From assembly GCF_001584185.1 (NCBI RefSeq), contig NZ_CP013234.1, positions 5,394,001 to 5,458,000 of the forward strand: 64,000 nucleotides of DNA, given 5' to 3'. The notes under the pieces were generated by a model. The model ran no database searches. It saw only the letters and a list, made by a program, of their open reading frames with translations, and was not told the origin of the DNA. Positions 16,360 through 24,885 of this stretch are shown here, one piece after another. The position numbers were made by a program, and so were the translations under genes. Positions within the stretch are counted from its first letter, which is position 1; every line of letters starts with the position of its first letter. Origin of the DNA: Collimonas pratensis (lineage in GTDB: Bacteria > Pseudomonadota > Gammaproteobacteria > Burkholderiales > Burkholderiaceae_D).

Positions 16360-19300
16360 TTATACCGTTGCCTGCTCCGCAGCTTCAAAATTCATCTGCG
16401 CCTGCTCGCGCACCTGGGCGCGCCGCAATTCCCACAGTTCGCGCAGCTTGTCCGAGCGCAGTTCGCGCTCGTCCGACTCGGAGACGAAGCCGACTTCGCC
16501 GTTGCCGTCGGCGACGGTGCGGCTGAAACTCCATTCGCGTGAGAATTCCGGTTTGATGGCGCCGGCGTGCTTGGTCGGCATGGCGCAGATCAGCTGCATG
16601 CCGAGATTGTCGCGCAGGAATTTCAAGACGTCGCGTGCGCGCCCTTCATCCATCTTGGCAAACGATTCGTCGTTGACCAGCAGGTGCAGGCTGTTGCCTT
16701 TCTCGAAGCGCTTGAGGCGGTTGGTTACGACAGCGGCGTGGATGATGTAGGCAGGCGTTTCCAGCTGGCCGCCGGAGCCGGTACCCCACTCGGACAAGCG
16801 CACGTGCGAACCGGTATCGGATTCCTTGTAGATTTCATAGCGGCGGTAGTTGCGGTAGTCTGCAACCCGCTGCAATTCCTTGACCGCCTTGTCTTCATCG
16901 TCCGACAGCAGCAATTGCACCAGGCGGTCGCGCACCAGGCAATTCTCGGCGCTCAAGGCAGGATCGGCGAACAGGCTGCTGCTGGCTTCCTGAGTGTCGG
17001 CCATTTCCGAGGTGGCGCAGAAGAAATCGTAGTAAGCCTTGAATTCGGGAATCCATTCCGACCAGTCGATGCGGAATTTGTCGGTGCCGAACTTGAGTTT
17101 ATCGAGTTCGGTATTCAGCGTTTTCAAGGTCCGCACACCGGTATCGACCGCATTCCGGATCTCGTAGCAGAACTGCTTTGTGAAGACATCGTTGAACGAG
17201 GATTCGGCCGTGCGCAGCTGTTCCAGGTTCTTGATCAGGCCGATGTCTTTATGCCGCGTCAGCTGGGCGCGGGTGCGTTCCTGCAGGGTCACCATCATGG
17301 CGTACAGCGGCGTGAAGTCGCCGTCGCGCAGATCTTCGCCCTGAACGATTTCAAAGCGCTCGTCGATGCGGGCATGGGCGTGGTATTCGCCCAGCGCGTT
17401 GCGGGCGTCGCCGTACAGCTGCCAGCTAAGCGCGGTCTGCTTGCCGACATTGTTCGCTGCCTGCGTCTGCGAATAGCTGCCGTCGCTGACCCAGCCAGCC
17501 ACTTCATCGCTGACGGCGGTAAAGGACAGGCTGCCGTTGACGACGCACAGCTGGCGCAGGCGCTCGCTGTCGGCGTCGACCCTTGCCTGCTTACCGCCCA
17601 GGCCGAAATTCAGGCGCGTCATCGCCGCCTGGTGGCCCTGGATGGCTTTTTCGTGGCCGCCGATATTCTTGCTGCAGGCCGTCTTGCGCGCTTCCAGCGC
17701 AGCGATTTCGAGACCGAGCGCCTGCGCTTCGTCTTCCAGCTTGCTGACCTGGGTCAGGTCGAGCCGGCTCAGGTCCTGGCGCGCTGCATCCAGCTGTCGC
17801 ACCAGGTTTTCCAGCTCATCGATGGCAGCGAACGAAGGGCATTGCAACTGACCCATCAGCGCCAGCGCGCCCTGCAGTTCGCGCAGCTGGACGCGGATCT
17901 GCGTCAATTCCTGCTCGGCCTGCGCATGTTCCTGCTCCGCGCGCTGCTTGGCGAGACGCTTGGCTTCCTGGCCGAACACCAGCATGTCGGTGTCGGTCGT
18001 GAACATGGTGCGCGAGCCGCTGCCCTTGCCGTCCTTGGTCAGACCGCGCGAGGTGTGGCGCAGCGCTTCGGTATCGGCCACCTTGACCACCTGGCCGAAC
18101 TGGTCGTGCAGATAGGCATGGGCGATCGGGTGCTCGGTGCTGAGTTCGTGGATGATCGAATCGCTCGGCGTTCTTTCGATTTTCAGGTTCTTCAGGCAGA
18201 AGCTGCCCTGGATCACATTGGCGCGCAGCTTTTTCTGGCGCACGAAGTCGATCGCCTTGCCTTCCCAGGCTTGGTCTACCACCAGATTGAAACGGGCGCC
18301 GCCGAGATAGCCTTCAATCGCCGCCTGCCATTCGGCTGAAGCCGGTTCGACCAGGTCGCACAGCACTTGGGCGCGGGCGGCGCCGAGTTCGGAGCGGAAT
18401 TCCTTCAGCGCATGGCGGATATGCGCAGGATAATCGGCGCCGCCTTCGGCCAGGTTGGCTTTGCGCGAAGCTGCGTCCTTTTCGCGGCGCAAGGCTTCGT
18501 GCTCGCCGGCGCGCAGTTGCGCGATCTGCGTGTGCAAGGCAGAGACAAAGCTTTTTTCGGTGCCGGCCAGCGCACTGTGCAATTTCACCAGCGCGGCGTC
18601 GACGCCTTCAAAATCGTTGACCAGCATCAGGGATTTCAGCACGTCGACCTGCTCGGCCTTGGCCAGTTCGCCGATGCTGCGCAGATGGCTGGCAATCTCC
18701 AGCGTGCCGGCGGCGGCCAGCGCCAGCACCACCTGGCGGGCGGCATCGGCAATTTCCTTTTGCTCCGGCGGGATCTGCATGCCGGCGACGTTGCGTGCAG
18801 AGCTATCCAGCTGCTGCGCCGTCTGCGCGTTATGCAGCAGCGAGTTGAAGACCGCCTTGATCTTGCCGTCGCATTGTTCGATCTGGTTCTGGATCCGGGT
18901 CTTTTGCTCGGCGGCGGGAATTCCCATCATCTGCGCATGGATCTGCGTCAGGCTGCGGTTCTTGGCGTTGCGGTCCTGTTCCAGCTTGTCGGCGCTCTCG
19001 GTTTCGTCGTCGATAAGCGCCTGCAAACCCTCAATCGCAGACGTTGCTGCTTCCAGCTGGCGCTGGTCTTCGCGTAAGGCCAGCGACGACACCAGCAGCT
19101 GCGACTGGCTGGCGGCCTGGTGCGCACGCGCGGTATCGCCGACAGCCTTGCCCAGCAGCTCCAGGCGCTTGACGTTGTCGCTCAGCCGTTCGCCCTCTTT
19201 GCGCAACTCGTTCACCTGGCGCATCAGTTTGCTGATCTGACCGATGCGCTGCCCCAGCTGGGTGGTGTCGAGCTCCAGGATCTGGTGCTTGACCAGGTCG

Positions 19301-19986
19301 TCGACACTGCCGATAGGCTTGTGCGCGATCGACTGGCTCCAGGCGCGCGCCGCGCTTTCGGCTTCGGCAAAGGAGACGGTTTTCTGGCCGCGAAAACGGC
19401 CGTACAGCTGGCACAGATACTCGCGCTTGCTGTCGCGGAAATTGGTGACGCCGTGGTATTTTCCTGACAGATGGCGTTCGATTTTTTCCACCGCCACCAC
19501 CGCCATGCCGCCATCGATTTCGGTTGAGGTCAGATCGCCCAGCTGCAGGGCGACGCCATCGATGATCAGCAGCGCCAGCCGTTCCGAGACCGCCTGGCGC
19601 CGCTCGCCGGCGCCGTCGACGCGCGCCGAGGCGGCCACCAGCGCGGTGAACTCGCGCCCCTCCTCGCCCTCGCTTGGCTTGAACACCGCGGCGACATAGC
19701 CGTGCGCGCCGTTGGGGCGAGCGAACAGATTATCCTCGGCGCCGACCACGTAGGACCACAGACTGCGCTTGGTCTTGCCGTTGCGCGCGCCCTGGGTGGT
19801 CTCGTCTTGCCCCGGGTTATAGCTAAAGATATTCTGGTAGACCGCCGTCATCACGGTTTGCAGGGCGTCCAGCATGGTCGATTTACCGGAACCGGTGGGA
19901 CCGGTCAGCAAGGTCATGTTGCCCATCGGGTATTCCTGCGAGCGCAGCGCGCCCCAGTTCACCAGGATCAGTTTGTCCAGCTTCAT
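16360..19986 (-). CDS. SMC-like ATPase of an MksB/JetC-type condensin
   Basis: A 1208-residue SMC-like ATPase. It starts MKLDKLILVNWGALRSQ and has Walker A GPTGSGKST at residues 29-37. Long heptad-rich coiled coils (about 250-520 and 680-860) flank a central hinge-like segment. Near the C-terminus are the signature-like GTGSGGQLE and a Walker B region HLLVNDESFAKMDEGRARDVL. This matches the MksB (JetC) subunit of the bacterial MukBEF-like condensins, which extrude DNA loops and in Wadjet systems detect circular plasmids. ATGA overlap (4 bp) with the mksE-like gene upstream shows tight coupling. A run of eight T follows the stop. Confidence 0.82.
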   Translation of the reverse strand: MKLDKLILVNWGALRSQEYPMGNMTLLTGPTGSGKSTMLDALQTVMTAVYQNIFSYNPGQDETTQGARNGKTKRSLWSYVVGAEDNLFARPNGAHGYVAAVFKPSEGEEGREFTALVAASARVDGAGERRQAVSERLALLIIDGVALQLGDLTSTEIDGGMAVVAVEKIERHLSGKYHGVTNFRDSKREYLCQLYGRFRGQKTVSFAEAESAARAWSQSIAHKPIGSVDDLVKHQILELDTTQLGQRIGQISKLMRQVNELRKEGERLSDNVKRLELLGKAVGDTARAHQAASQSQLLVSSLALREDQRQLEAATSAIEGLQALIDDETESADKLEQDRNAKNRSLTQIHAQMMGIPAAEQKTRIQNQIEQCDGKIKAVFNSLLHNAQTAQQLDSSARNVAGMQIPPEQKEIADAARQVVLALAAAGTLEIASHLRSIGELAKAEQVDVLKSLMLVNDFEGVDAALVKLHSALAGTEKSFVSALHTQIAQLRAGEHEALRREKDAASRKANLAEGGADYPAHIRHALKEFRSELGAARAQVLCDLVEPASAEWQAAIEGYLGGARFNLVVDQAWEGKAIDFVRQKKLRANVIQGSFCLKNLKIERTPSDSIIHELSTEHPIAHAYLHDQFGQVVKVADTEALRHTSRGLTKDGKGSGSRTMFTTDTDMLVFGQEAKRLAKQRAEQEHAQAEQELTQIRVQLRELQGALALMGQLQCPSFAAIDELENLVRQLDAARQDLSRLDLTQVSKLEDEAQALGLEIAALEARKTACSKNIGGHEKAIQGHQAAMTRLNFGLGGKQARVDADSERLRQLCVVNGSLSFTAVSDEVAGWVSDGSYSQTQAANNVGKQTALSWQLYGDARNALGEYHAHARIDERFEIVQGEDLRDGDFTPLYAMMVTLQERTRAQLTRHKDIGLIKNLEQLRTAESSFNDVFTKQFCYEIRNAVDTGVRTLKTLNTELDKLKFGTDKFRIDWSEWIPEFKAYYDFFCATSEMADTQEASSSLFADPALSAENCLVRDRLVQLLLSDDEDKAVKELQRVADYRNYRRYEIYKESDTGSHVRLSEWGTGSGGQLETPAYIIHAAVVTNRLKRFEKGNSLHLLVNDESFAKMDEGRARDVLKFLRDNLGMQLICAMPTKHAGAIKPEFSREWSFSRTVADGNGEVGFVSESDERELRSDKLRELWELRRAQVREQAQMNFEAAEQATV

Positions 19987-20705
19987 TCGATGTTTCCTTC
20001 AATGCTTTCTTCTTTCAGCAGCGCTTGCGGGCTGGCCACATCTTCATCGGCGCTTTCAGCGGCCGGCAGCGGATCGGTTTCCAGTGCCGCTTCCAGCATG
20101 TCGTCGCTGATGATGCCGAGGATAGTCGGGCGGATCGCCAGCAGCGCATCCTCGTCGTCCATGGAGAAGTTGGCGGCCAGCCGGATCAGACGATGACGCT
20201 TGAGGTCGTTGAGCAAACGCTGGCGTTCGATATTGGTGGGCGGCAGCGCTCGCTTCAATTGCGTCTGCAGGGTCGCCGACAGTTCTTCAAAGCGGGTCAG
20301 CACCTCGCCGGAATCGGTGAGGCGGTTGCCGCCTTCCGACAAGCCTTGCTGATACTGGAAGCGCAGTGCCAGGGCGGCGGCGACGAAATCCGGTGACAGC
20401 CTGGCGCGCAGGCCCGGCACCGGCTCCAGTCCGTCTTCCGGCATGCCAGGTACTTCGGCGCCGGGCGCATACAGGCGGAAGAATTCGCCTTTCAGATTGT
20501 GCTCAAGACGGAAACCGGCCAGCTGGAAATAGTCGTGCAGACAGGCTTCGATACGGCGCGCATCGTCGTACAGACGCTGTTCGACGCCGTCTTCTTCGCG
20601 CATCACGATGCCGGCGGCAAACAGCCGGCTGACGATCTCGCGGAAACGTTCCAGCGCCAGGTTGTGCAGCGCCAGCTGCTCGTGCAATGCTTCAATCAGG
20701 GTCAT
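19983..20705 (-). CDS. MksE/JetB-type condensin subunit (DUF4194)
   Basis: A 240-residue tandem winged-helix protein (FREIVSRLFAAGIVMREEDG, QRLLNDLKRHRLIRLAANFS). Its size, sequence features and position between the kleisin-like and SMC-like genes fit the KITE subunit MksE (JetB, DUF4194). The C-terminal 25 residues are acidic. It overlaps the upstream gene by 14 bp and the downstream gene by 4 bp. Confidence 0.78.
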   Translation of the reverse strand: MTLIEALHEQLALHNLALERFREIVSRLFAAGIVMREEDGVEQRLYDDARRIEACLHDYFQLAGFRLEHNLKGEFFRLYAPGAEVPGMPEDGLEPVPGLRARLSPDFVAAALALRFQYQQGLSEGGNRLTDSGEVLTRFEELSATLQTQLKRALPPTNIERQRLLNDLKRHRLIRLAANFSMDDEDALLAIRPTILGIISDDMLEAALETDPLPAAESADEDVASPQALLKEESIEGNIE

Positions 20706-22173
20706 GTTTCATCTCGATCTGGTAATCGTCGCCGGCATAAAACTCGTTCCAGAGCTTGCTCGGCAATTTCTGCACGGTCAGCCGTTCATCGCGCGCACCG
20801 CGCACGGCTTCCACTATCTGCATGTTGTTGAGGACGTCGGTGGTGGTCGCCACCGGCAAGTTCGACAAACGGATCGGGCGGTCGCGCAGGCGCAGCTCGG
20901 CGCGGATGCGGTGCACGATGTCGTCGTTGGAGAGAGCGAAGGCATCGGCTTCGGCGCGGTACATCGCAGCCGCCAGACGGGCATCGCGCGTGACCTTGGG
21001 CTGCGCGGTCACGGTCAGCGCCTTGCGCCGCTGCGAAGCGCTGCGCAGTTTGAAGGACGCCGGGTCCAGCAAGCGGATTTCCGCCGGCGCGATTGCCGCG
21101 CCCAGCCGTTCCAGAAAAGCATCCTGAGCATTGCCAGCGCCGCTCAGCTTGGCGGTCTTGCTGATCGCCACGCTATAGGCTTGGCGCGTGTGGCCGCCGC
21201 GCAGCATCAGGGCTTGCTGCACAATGCTGGCGGCGCGCTGCATGTAGACGCTCATCGCCTTGATCAGCTCCGGATGCTTGGTGGTGCAGGCAGCCTCCAC
21301 CATTTCTTCGATGCGATCCAGCATCCAGTCCAGCGTCGACGGTCCCTGCCGCTCCTGGCTGGCCCAGCGCGCGATATCGTTGAGCTGGTCTTCCAGCGCC
21401 TGCGCCTTGTCGTGCTCCAGGCTGTGCAGGCGCGCGATGAGATCGCGGATGGCCTGGCGGTGGCGCTCGATGCTGTCGGCGGTGAGCTGCTTCTTGAATT
21501 CTTTCTCGAAACGGTCGAGGAATTCCATGAAGCCGTCCCATGGCGTCTGCGATGCTTCCAGCATCAGGCGCCGCACCAGCTCCTGGAAATAATCGACGCC
21601 CTCGGATAAATCGCTGATGACTTTCTCGGCATAGTCATAAGCGTCGATCAGATCGTAAGCGTCGACATTGCGCAGTGCGGCGTTGAGCGCATTGCGGCAG
21701 CTGCGCACATTGCGCTGGCGGGTGCGGGCGCTGCGCCGCTCGATCGCCCAGAAAGCTTCGGCAAACAGCTTGCCGGCGCGGCTGAAACGATAGGCGGTGA
21801 CCAGGCCGGCGCGGTCGCCGAAGGTTTCCAGCCAGCCGTCGCGCAGCAAGGTACGCAGCAGCGCGCTGCTGCTCTGCTGGTCGTCGGCGCCGGCCGGGAT
21901 CAGATCATCATCGGCCAGCTCGACGCCGGCCTCGTCCTGCTGCGGCAGCAGTTGGCGTGCTTCCTGCAAAGCTTGCTGCACCACCGGCAGCAGCAAGTCG
22001 CGCAAGCCGTCGCGCGTCAGGTTCTGACCGTAATCGGCGCTCGGCCCGTGCAGCCGTTCATAGAGCGCACGGACGCAGGCCACCACCACGCCGCGGTGCT
22101 TGCCGGCCAGGGGCCTGAAGAAATTTAATCGGTCTGGTTCAAAAAACAATCGGATTGCCTGCAAAAGTTGCAA
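20692..22173 (-). CDS. MksF/JetA-type kleisin subunit
   Basis: A 493-residue protein, mainly helical: N-terminal LLQAIRLFFEPDRLNFFRPL winged-helix, a central coiled section (FLDRFEKEFKKQLTADSIERHRQAIRDL in parts) and a C-terminal winged-helix (RAELRLRDRPIRLSNLPV). Length and order match MksF/JetA, the kleisin that bridges the SMC heads. The only start that keeps the conserved N-terminus is TTG at 22173, with no clear ribosome-binding site; a palindrome ATATCGCGATAT lies 11 bp upstream. It is the first gene of the operon. Confidence 0.75.
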   Translation of the reverse strand: MQLLQAIRLFFEPDRLNFFRPLAGKHRGVVVACVRALYERLHGPSADYGQNLTRDGLRDLLLPVVQQALQEARQLLPQQDEAGVELADDDLIPAGADDQQSSSALLRTLLRDGWLETFGDRAGLVTAYRFSRAGKLFAEAFWAIERRSARTRQRNVRSCRNALNAALRNVDAYDLIDAYDYAEKVISDLSEGVDYFQELVRRLMLEASQTPWDGFMEFLDRFEKEFKKQLTADSIERHRQAIRDLIARLHSLEHDKAQALEDQLNDIARWASQERQGPSTLDWMLDRIEEMVEAACTTKHPELIKAMSVYMQRAASIVQQALMLRGGHTRQAYSVAISKTAKLSGAGNAQDAFLERLGAAIAPAEIRLLDPASFKLRSASQRRKALTVTAQPKVTRDARLAAAMYRAEADAFALSNDDIVHRIRAELRLRDRPIRLSNLPVATTTDVLNNMQIVEAVRGARDERLTVQKLPSKLWNEFYAGDDYQIEMKHDPD

Positions 22174-22477
22174 AAAAACGAATATATCGCGATATTGGTG
22201 CTGACCGCTTTAAACAACCCGGCCGCCAATTTGCGTAACTCGTCATTGTAAGGGCTCCGGTCTGCCAGCAGGTAGCTTAGACAGTAGACAGGAGGCGAGG
22301 CTATCCGTAACATCCATTTCCACAATGCAATAGACATTGCCAGAATAGCCATCAGGAGACACCCATGCCAATGAGCCGCCGCCACAAAAATGCCATTCAG
22401 CCCAAGCCGGGCCACGCCTGTCCTCAATCTCTTGCCATAGGGACCGGCACTCTGGCGCCAGCCTTGGCGCAAGTCCA
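22174..22477. other. divergent intergenic region with palindrome and possible gene remnant
   Basis: About 300 bp between the condensin operon (minus) and the DUF2804 gene (plus). It contains the perfect 12-bp palindrome ATATCGCGATAT (22184-22195), a candidate operator right at the condensin start. A minus-strand frame (stop at 22243, open past 22478) reads WAEWHFCGGGSLAWVSPDG and YCIVEMDV, which looks protein-like but has no credible start; it may be a remnant of a small gene. I do not recognise it. Confidence 0.35.
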
Positions 22478-23491
22478 ATGATACCCAAGCAAAACCTGCC
22501 CGCCGCCCCCGCCAACGTCATCGACGATGCCGGCCAGCCGCGCATGGGCCGCTATGCCGGCCGCACCGGCGCCATCGACTGGTCGACCCTGGCCGCGCCC
22601 TTTGCCCGCAACAGCCTGTGGCGGCGTTTCCACCACAAACGCTGGCAATACGTGGCGCTGTCGACGCCACGGCTGCTGTGCGGCATTGCGATTGTCGACG
22701 TCGGCTGGACCAATACCGCCTTCGCCTACGTCTTCGACCGCCAGCAAGGCAAGCAGATCGCCGGCTTTTCGCAGGACGGCATACCCGGCCTGAGCGCCCA
22801 GGTCAGCGACCGGCCTGACGGCGCCAGCAGCTTCAGCTGCTTCGGCCACCGCATCAGCTACCAGCCGCCAGTCGACGCTCAAAGCGGCAAGTATCGGCTC
22901 AGCCTGCATAGCGCGCAATTCAGCATCGAAGCCGAGTTCGACGACATCCGCGCCGCGCCGCTGCTGCTGGCGGTCGGCCCGATCGTCAACGGCTCGGTGC
23001 ATGCAACCCAGAAATCGCCCGGCATGCCGCTCAGCGGCGAAGTGCTGGTGGGCGGACAGCGTTTCGATCTGCAGGACGGTGTCGCCAGCTTCGACTATTC
23101 CAACGGCTTGCTGGCGCGCGATACCGAATGGCGCTGGGCCTCGGCCCATGGCCTGGACATCGGCTTCAACCTGCAGGCAGGCTATTTCGGCAAGCAGGAA
23201 AACGTGCTGTGGCTGGACGGCCAGTTGCATGCACTTGGCCACGTGCGCTTCGAATACGATCCGGCGACGCCGCTGGCGCCTTGGCATATCTATACCGACG
23301 ACGGCTTGCTCGACCTGCAATTCATGCCGGACGGCGCGCGCCGCGAAAACAAGAACCTGCTGATCGCCGCCACCCGCTATATCCAGCCGATCGGCAGCTT
23401 CAGCGGCTGGGTCAAGCCGGAGCGCAATGCGCCGCCGCGCGCGGTGGAGCACCTGGTGGGCGTGACCGAGGAGCACTTCTCGCGCTGGTAA
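22478..23491 (+). CDS. DUF2804 domain-containing protein
   Basis: A 337-residue protein with a pattern I associate with DUF2804 (WRRFHHKRWQYVAL near residue 50, VDVGWTNTAFAYVFDR, and a C-terminal RRENKNLLIAATRYIQPIGSFSG). These proteins look like all-beta, lipocalin-like sandwiches, about 330-350 aa; the function is unknown. No signal peptide is visible. The gene is followed by the Hsp70-like gene after 124 bp. Confidence 0.7.
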   Translation: MIPKQNLPAAPANVIDDAGQPRMGRYAGRTGAIDWSTLAAPFARNSLWRRFHHKRWQYVALSTPRLLCGIAIVDVGWTNTAFAYVFDRQQGKQIAGFSQDGIPGLSAQVSDRPDGASSFSCFGHRISYQPPVDAQSGKYRLSLHSAQFSIEAEFDDIRAAPLLLAVGPIVNGSVHATQKSPGMPLSGEVLVGGQRFDLQDGVASFDYSNGLLARDTEWRWASAHGLDIGFNLQAGYFGKQENVLWLDGQLHALGHVRFEYDPATPLAPWHIYTDDGLLDLQFMPDGARRENKNLLIAATRYIQPIGSFSGWVKPERNAPPRAVEHLVGVTEEHFSRW

Positions 23492-23615
23492 TATTTCCGC
23501 CAGCCAACTTAAATCCCGGACGATTTGCAAATTTCCAACACCTGCGGCATTTCCGCTGCGCAGCCCATATGTTTGGTATACCATTGCCGGCCAATTTTGT
23601 GTACGAGGTACGGCG

Positions 23616-24866
23616 ATGTCAAATGCTTGTGGTGTGGATTTCGGCACGTCTAATTCCACGGTCGGCTGGAGCCGGCCCGGACACAAGGCCTTGCTGCCGC
23701 TGGAAGACGGCAAGGTCACCCTGCCTTCGGTGGTTTTCTTCAATGCGGAAGACGACGCCTTCAGCTTCGGCCGCGCCGCGCTAGGCGCCTACCTGACCGG
23801 TTACGAAGGGCGCCTGATGCGCTCTCTCAAGAGCCTGCTCGGCTCCAGCCTGATCGATGCCCAGACCGAAGTCGGCGGCCGCGCGCTGCCGTTCCGCGCC
23901 CTGCTGACCCATTTCATCGCTGAACTCAAGCAGCGCGCCGAAAGCGCAGCCGGCAAGGAATTCCAGAGCGTGGTGCTGGGCCGGCCGGTATTTTTTGTCG
24001 ACGACAATCCGACCGCGGACCAGCGCGCCCAAGACACGCTGGCGGAAATCGCCCGCTCGGTCGGCTTCCAGCACATCGCTTTCCAGTACGAGCCGATCGC
24101 TGCCGCCTTCGACTATGAATCCACCATCGAACGCGAAGAACTGGTGCTGATCGCCGACATCGGCGGCGGCACCTCGGACTTTTCACTGGTCCGCCTGTCG
24201 CCGCAGCGCGCCGCCAACAGCGAACGGCGCGACGATATCCTGGCCACCGGCGGCGTCCATATCGGCGGCACCGATTTCGATAAATACCTGAGCCTGTCAA
24301 GCGTGATGCCGATGCTGGGACTGGGCAGTCGCCTGCAAAACAATAGCGAAGTGCCGTCCAGCTATTACTTCAACCTGGCGACCTGGCACACCATCAACCA
24401 GATCTACACCCGCAAGGCCTGGCTGCAGCTGAAAGACGTGCACCGCGAAACCGTCGAGCGAGAGAAGTTCGGCCGCCTGCTAGACCTGGTCGAACAGCGC
24501 GCCGGCCACTGGCTGGCATTACAGGTGGAACAGGGCAAGATCGGCCTGTCGGATGCCGAAACGGTGCAGATGAGCCTGGACCGCATCGCTCCCGGCCAGG
24601 CTCTGAACCTGACGCGCGAACAGTTCAATGCCAGCATCGGCCACCTGGTGGGCAGCGTCGAAGATACCGTCACCAAACTGCTGCGCGATGCCGGCGTGAC
24701 GCCGGCCCAGGTCGATACCGTGTTTTTCACTGGCGGCTCCAGCGGCGTACAACTGCTGCGCCACAAGATCGCGGCCCTGGTGCCGTCGGCAAAAGCCGTC
24801 GAAGGCGACCTGTTCGGCAGCATCGGCGCCGGCCTGGCGCTGGATGCGGTGCGCAAGTTCGGCTAG
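23616..24866 (+). CDS. yegD: Hsp70 family protein, YegD-like
   Basis: A 416-residue actin/HSP70-fold ATPase: CGVDFGTSNSTVGW (phosphate 1), LIADIGGGTSDFSLVRL (phosphate 2), FFTGGSSGVQLLRHKI (adenosine site). It has no substrate-binding domain like that of DnaK (which is over 600 aa), as in E. coli YegD. A good ribosome-binding site (GAGGT) precedes ATG 23616. Its chaperone role and partners are not established. Confidence 0.86.
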   Translation: MSNACGVDFGTSNSTVGWSRPGHKALLPLEDGKVTLPSVVFFNAEDDAFSFGRAALGAYLTGYEGRLMRSLKSLLGSSLIDAQTEVGGRALPFRALLTHFIAELKQRAESAAGKEFQSVVLGRPVFFVDDNPTADQRAQDTLAEIARSVGFQHIAFQYEPIAAAFDYESTIEREELVLIADIGGGTSDFSLVRLSPQRAANSERRDDILATGGVHIGGTDFDKYLSLSSVMPMLGLGSRLQNNSEVPSSYYFNLATWHTINQIYTRKAWLQLKDVHRETVEREKFGRLLDLVEQRAGHWLALQVEQGKIGLSDAETVQMSLDRIAPGQALNLTREQFNASIGHLVGSVEDTVTKLLRDAGVTPAQVDTVFFTGGSSGVQLLRHKIAALVPSAKAVEGDLFGSIGAGLALDAVRKFG

Positions 24867-24885
24867 GCAGCCGCTGCACCCGCCG

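Noticed and set aside
16567..18339. 590-codon plus-strand open frame opposite the SMC-like ATPase
   Set aside because: Its length is due to high GC content and the codon use of the opposite gene. The sequence has no domain, while the minus-strand frame has clear ATPase motifs.
16360..22173. Complete Wadjet anti-plasmid defence system
   Set aside because: The nuclease subunit JetD/MksG, needed for plasmid cleavage, is not encoded on either side, so I report a condensin only.
22424..23743. 439-codon minus-strand frame opposite DUF2804
   Set aside because: It overlaps two plus-strand genes that have recognisable homology and shows antisense composition.
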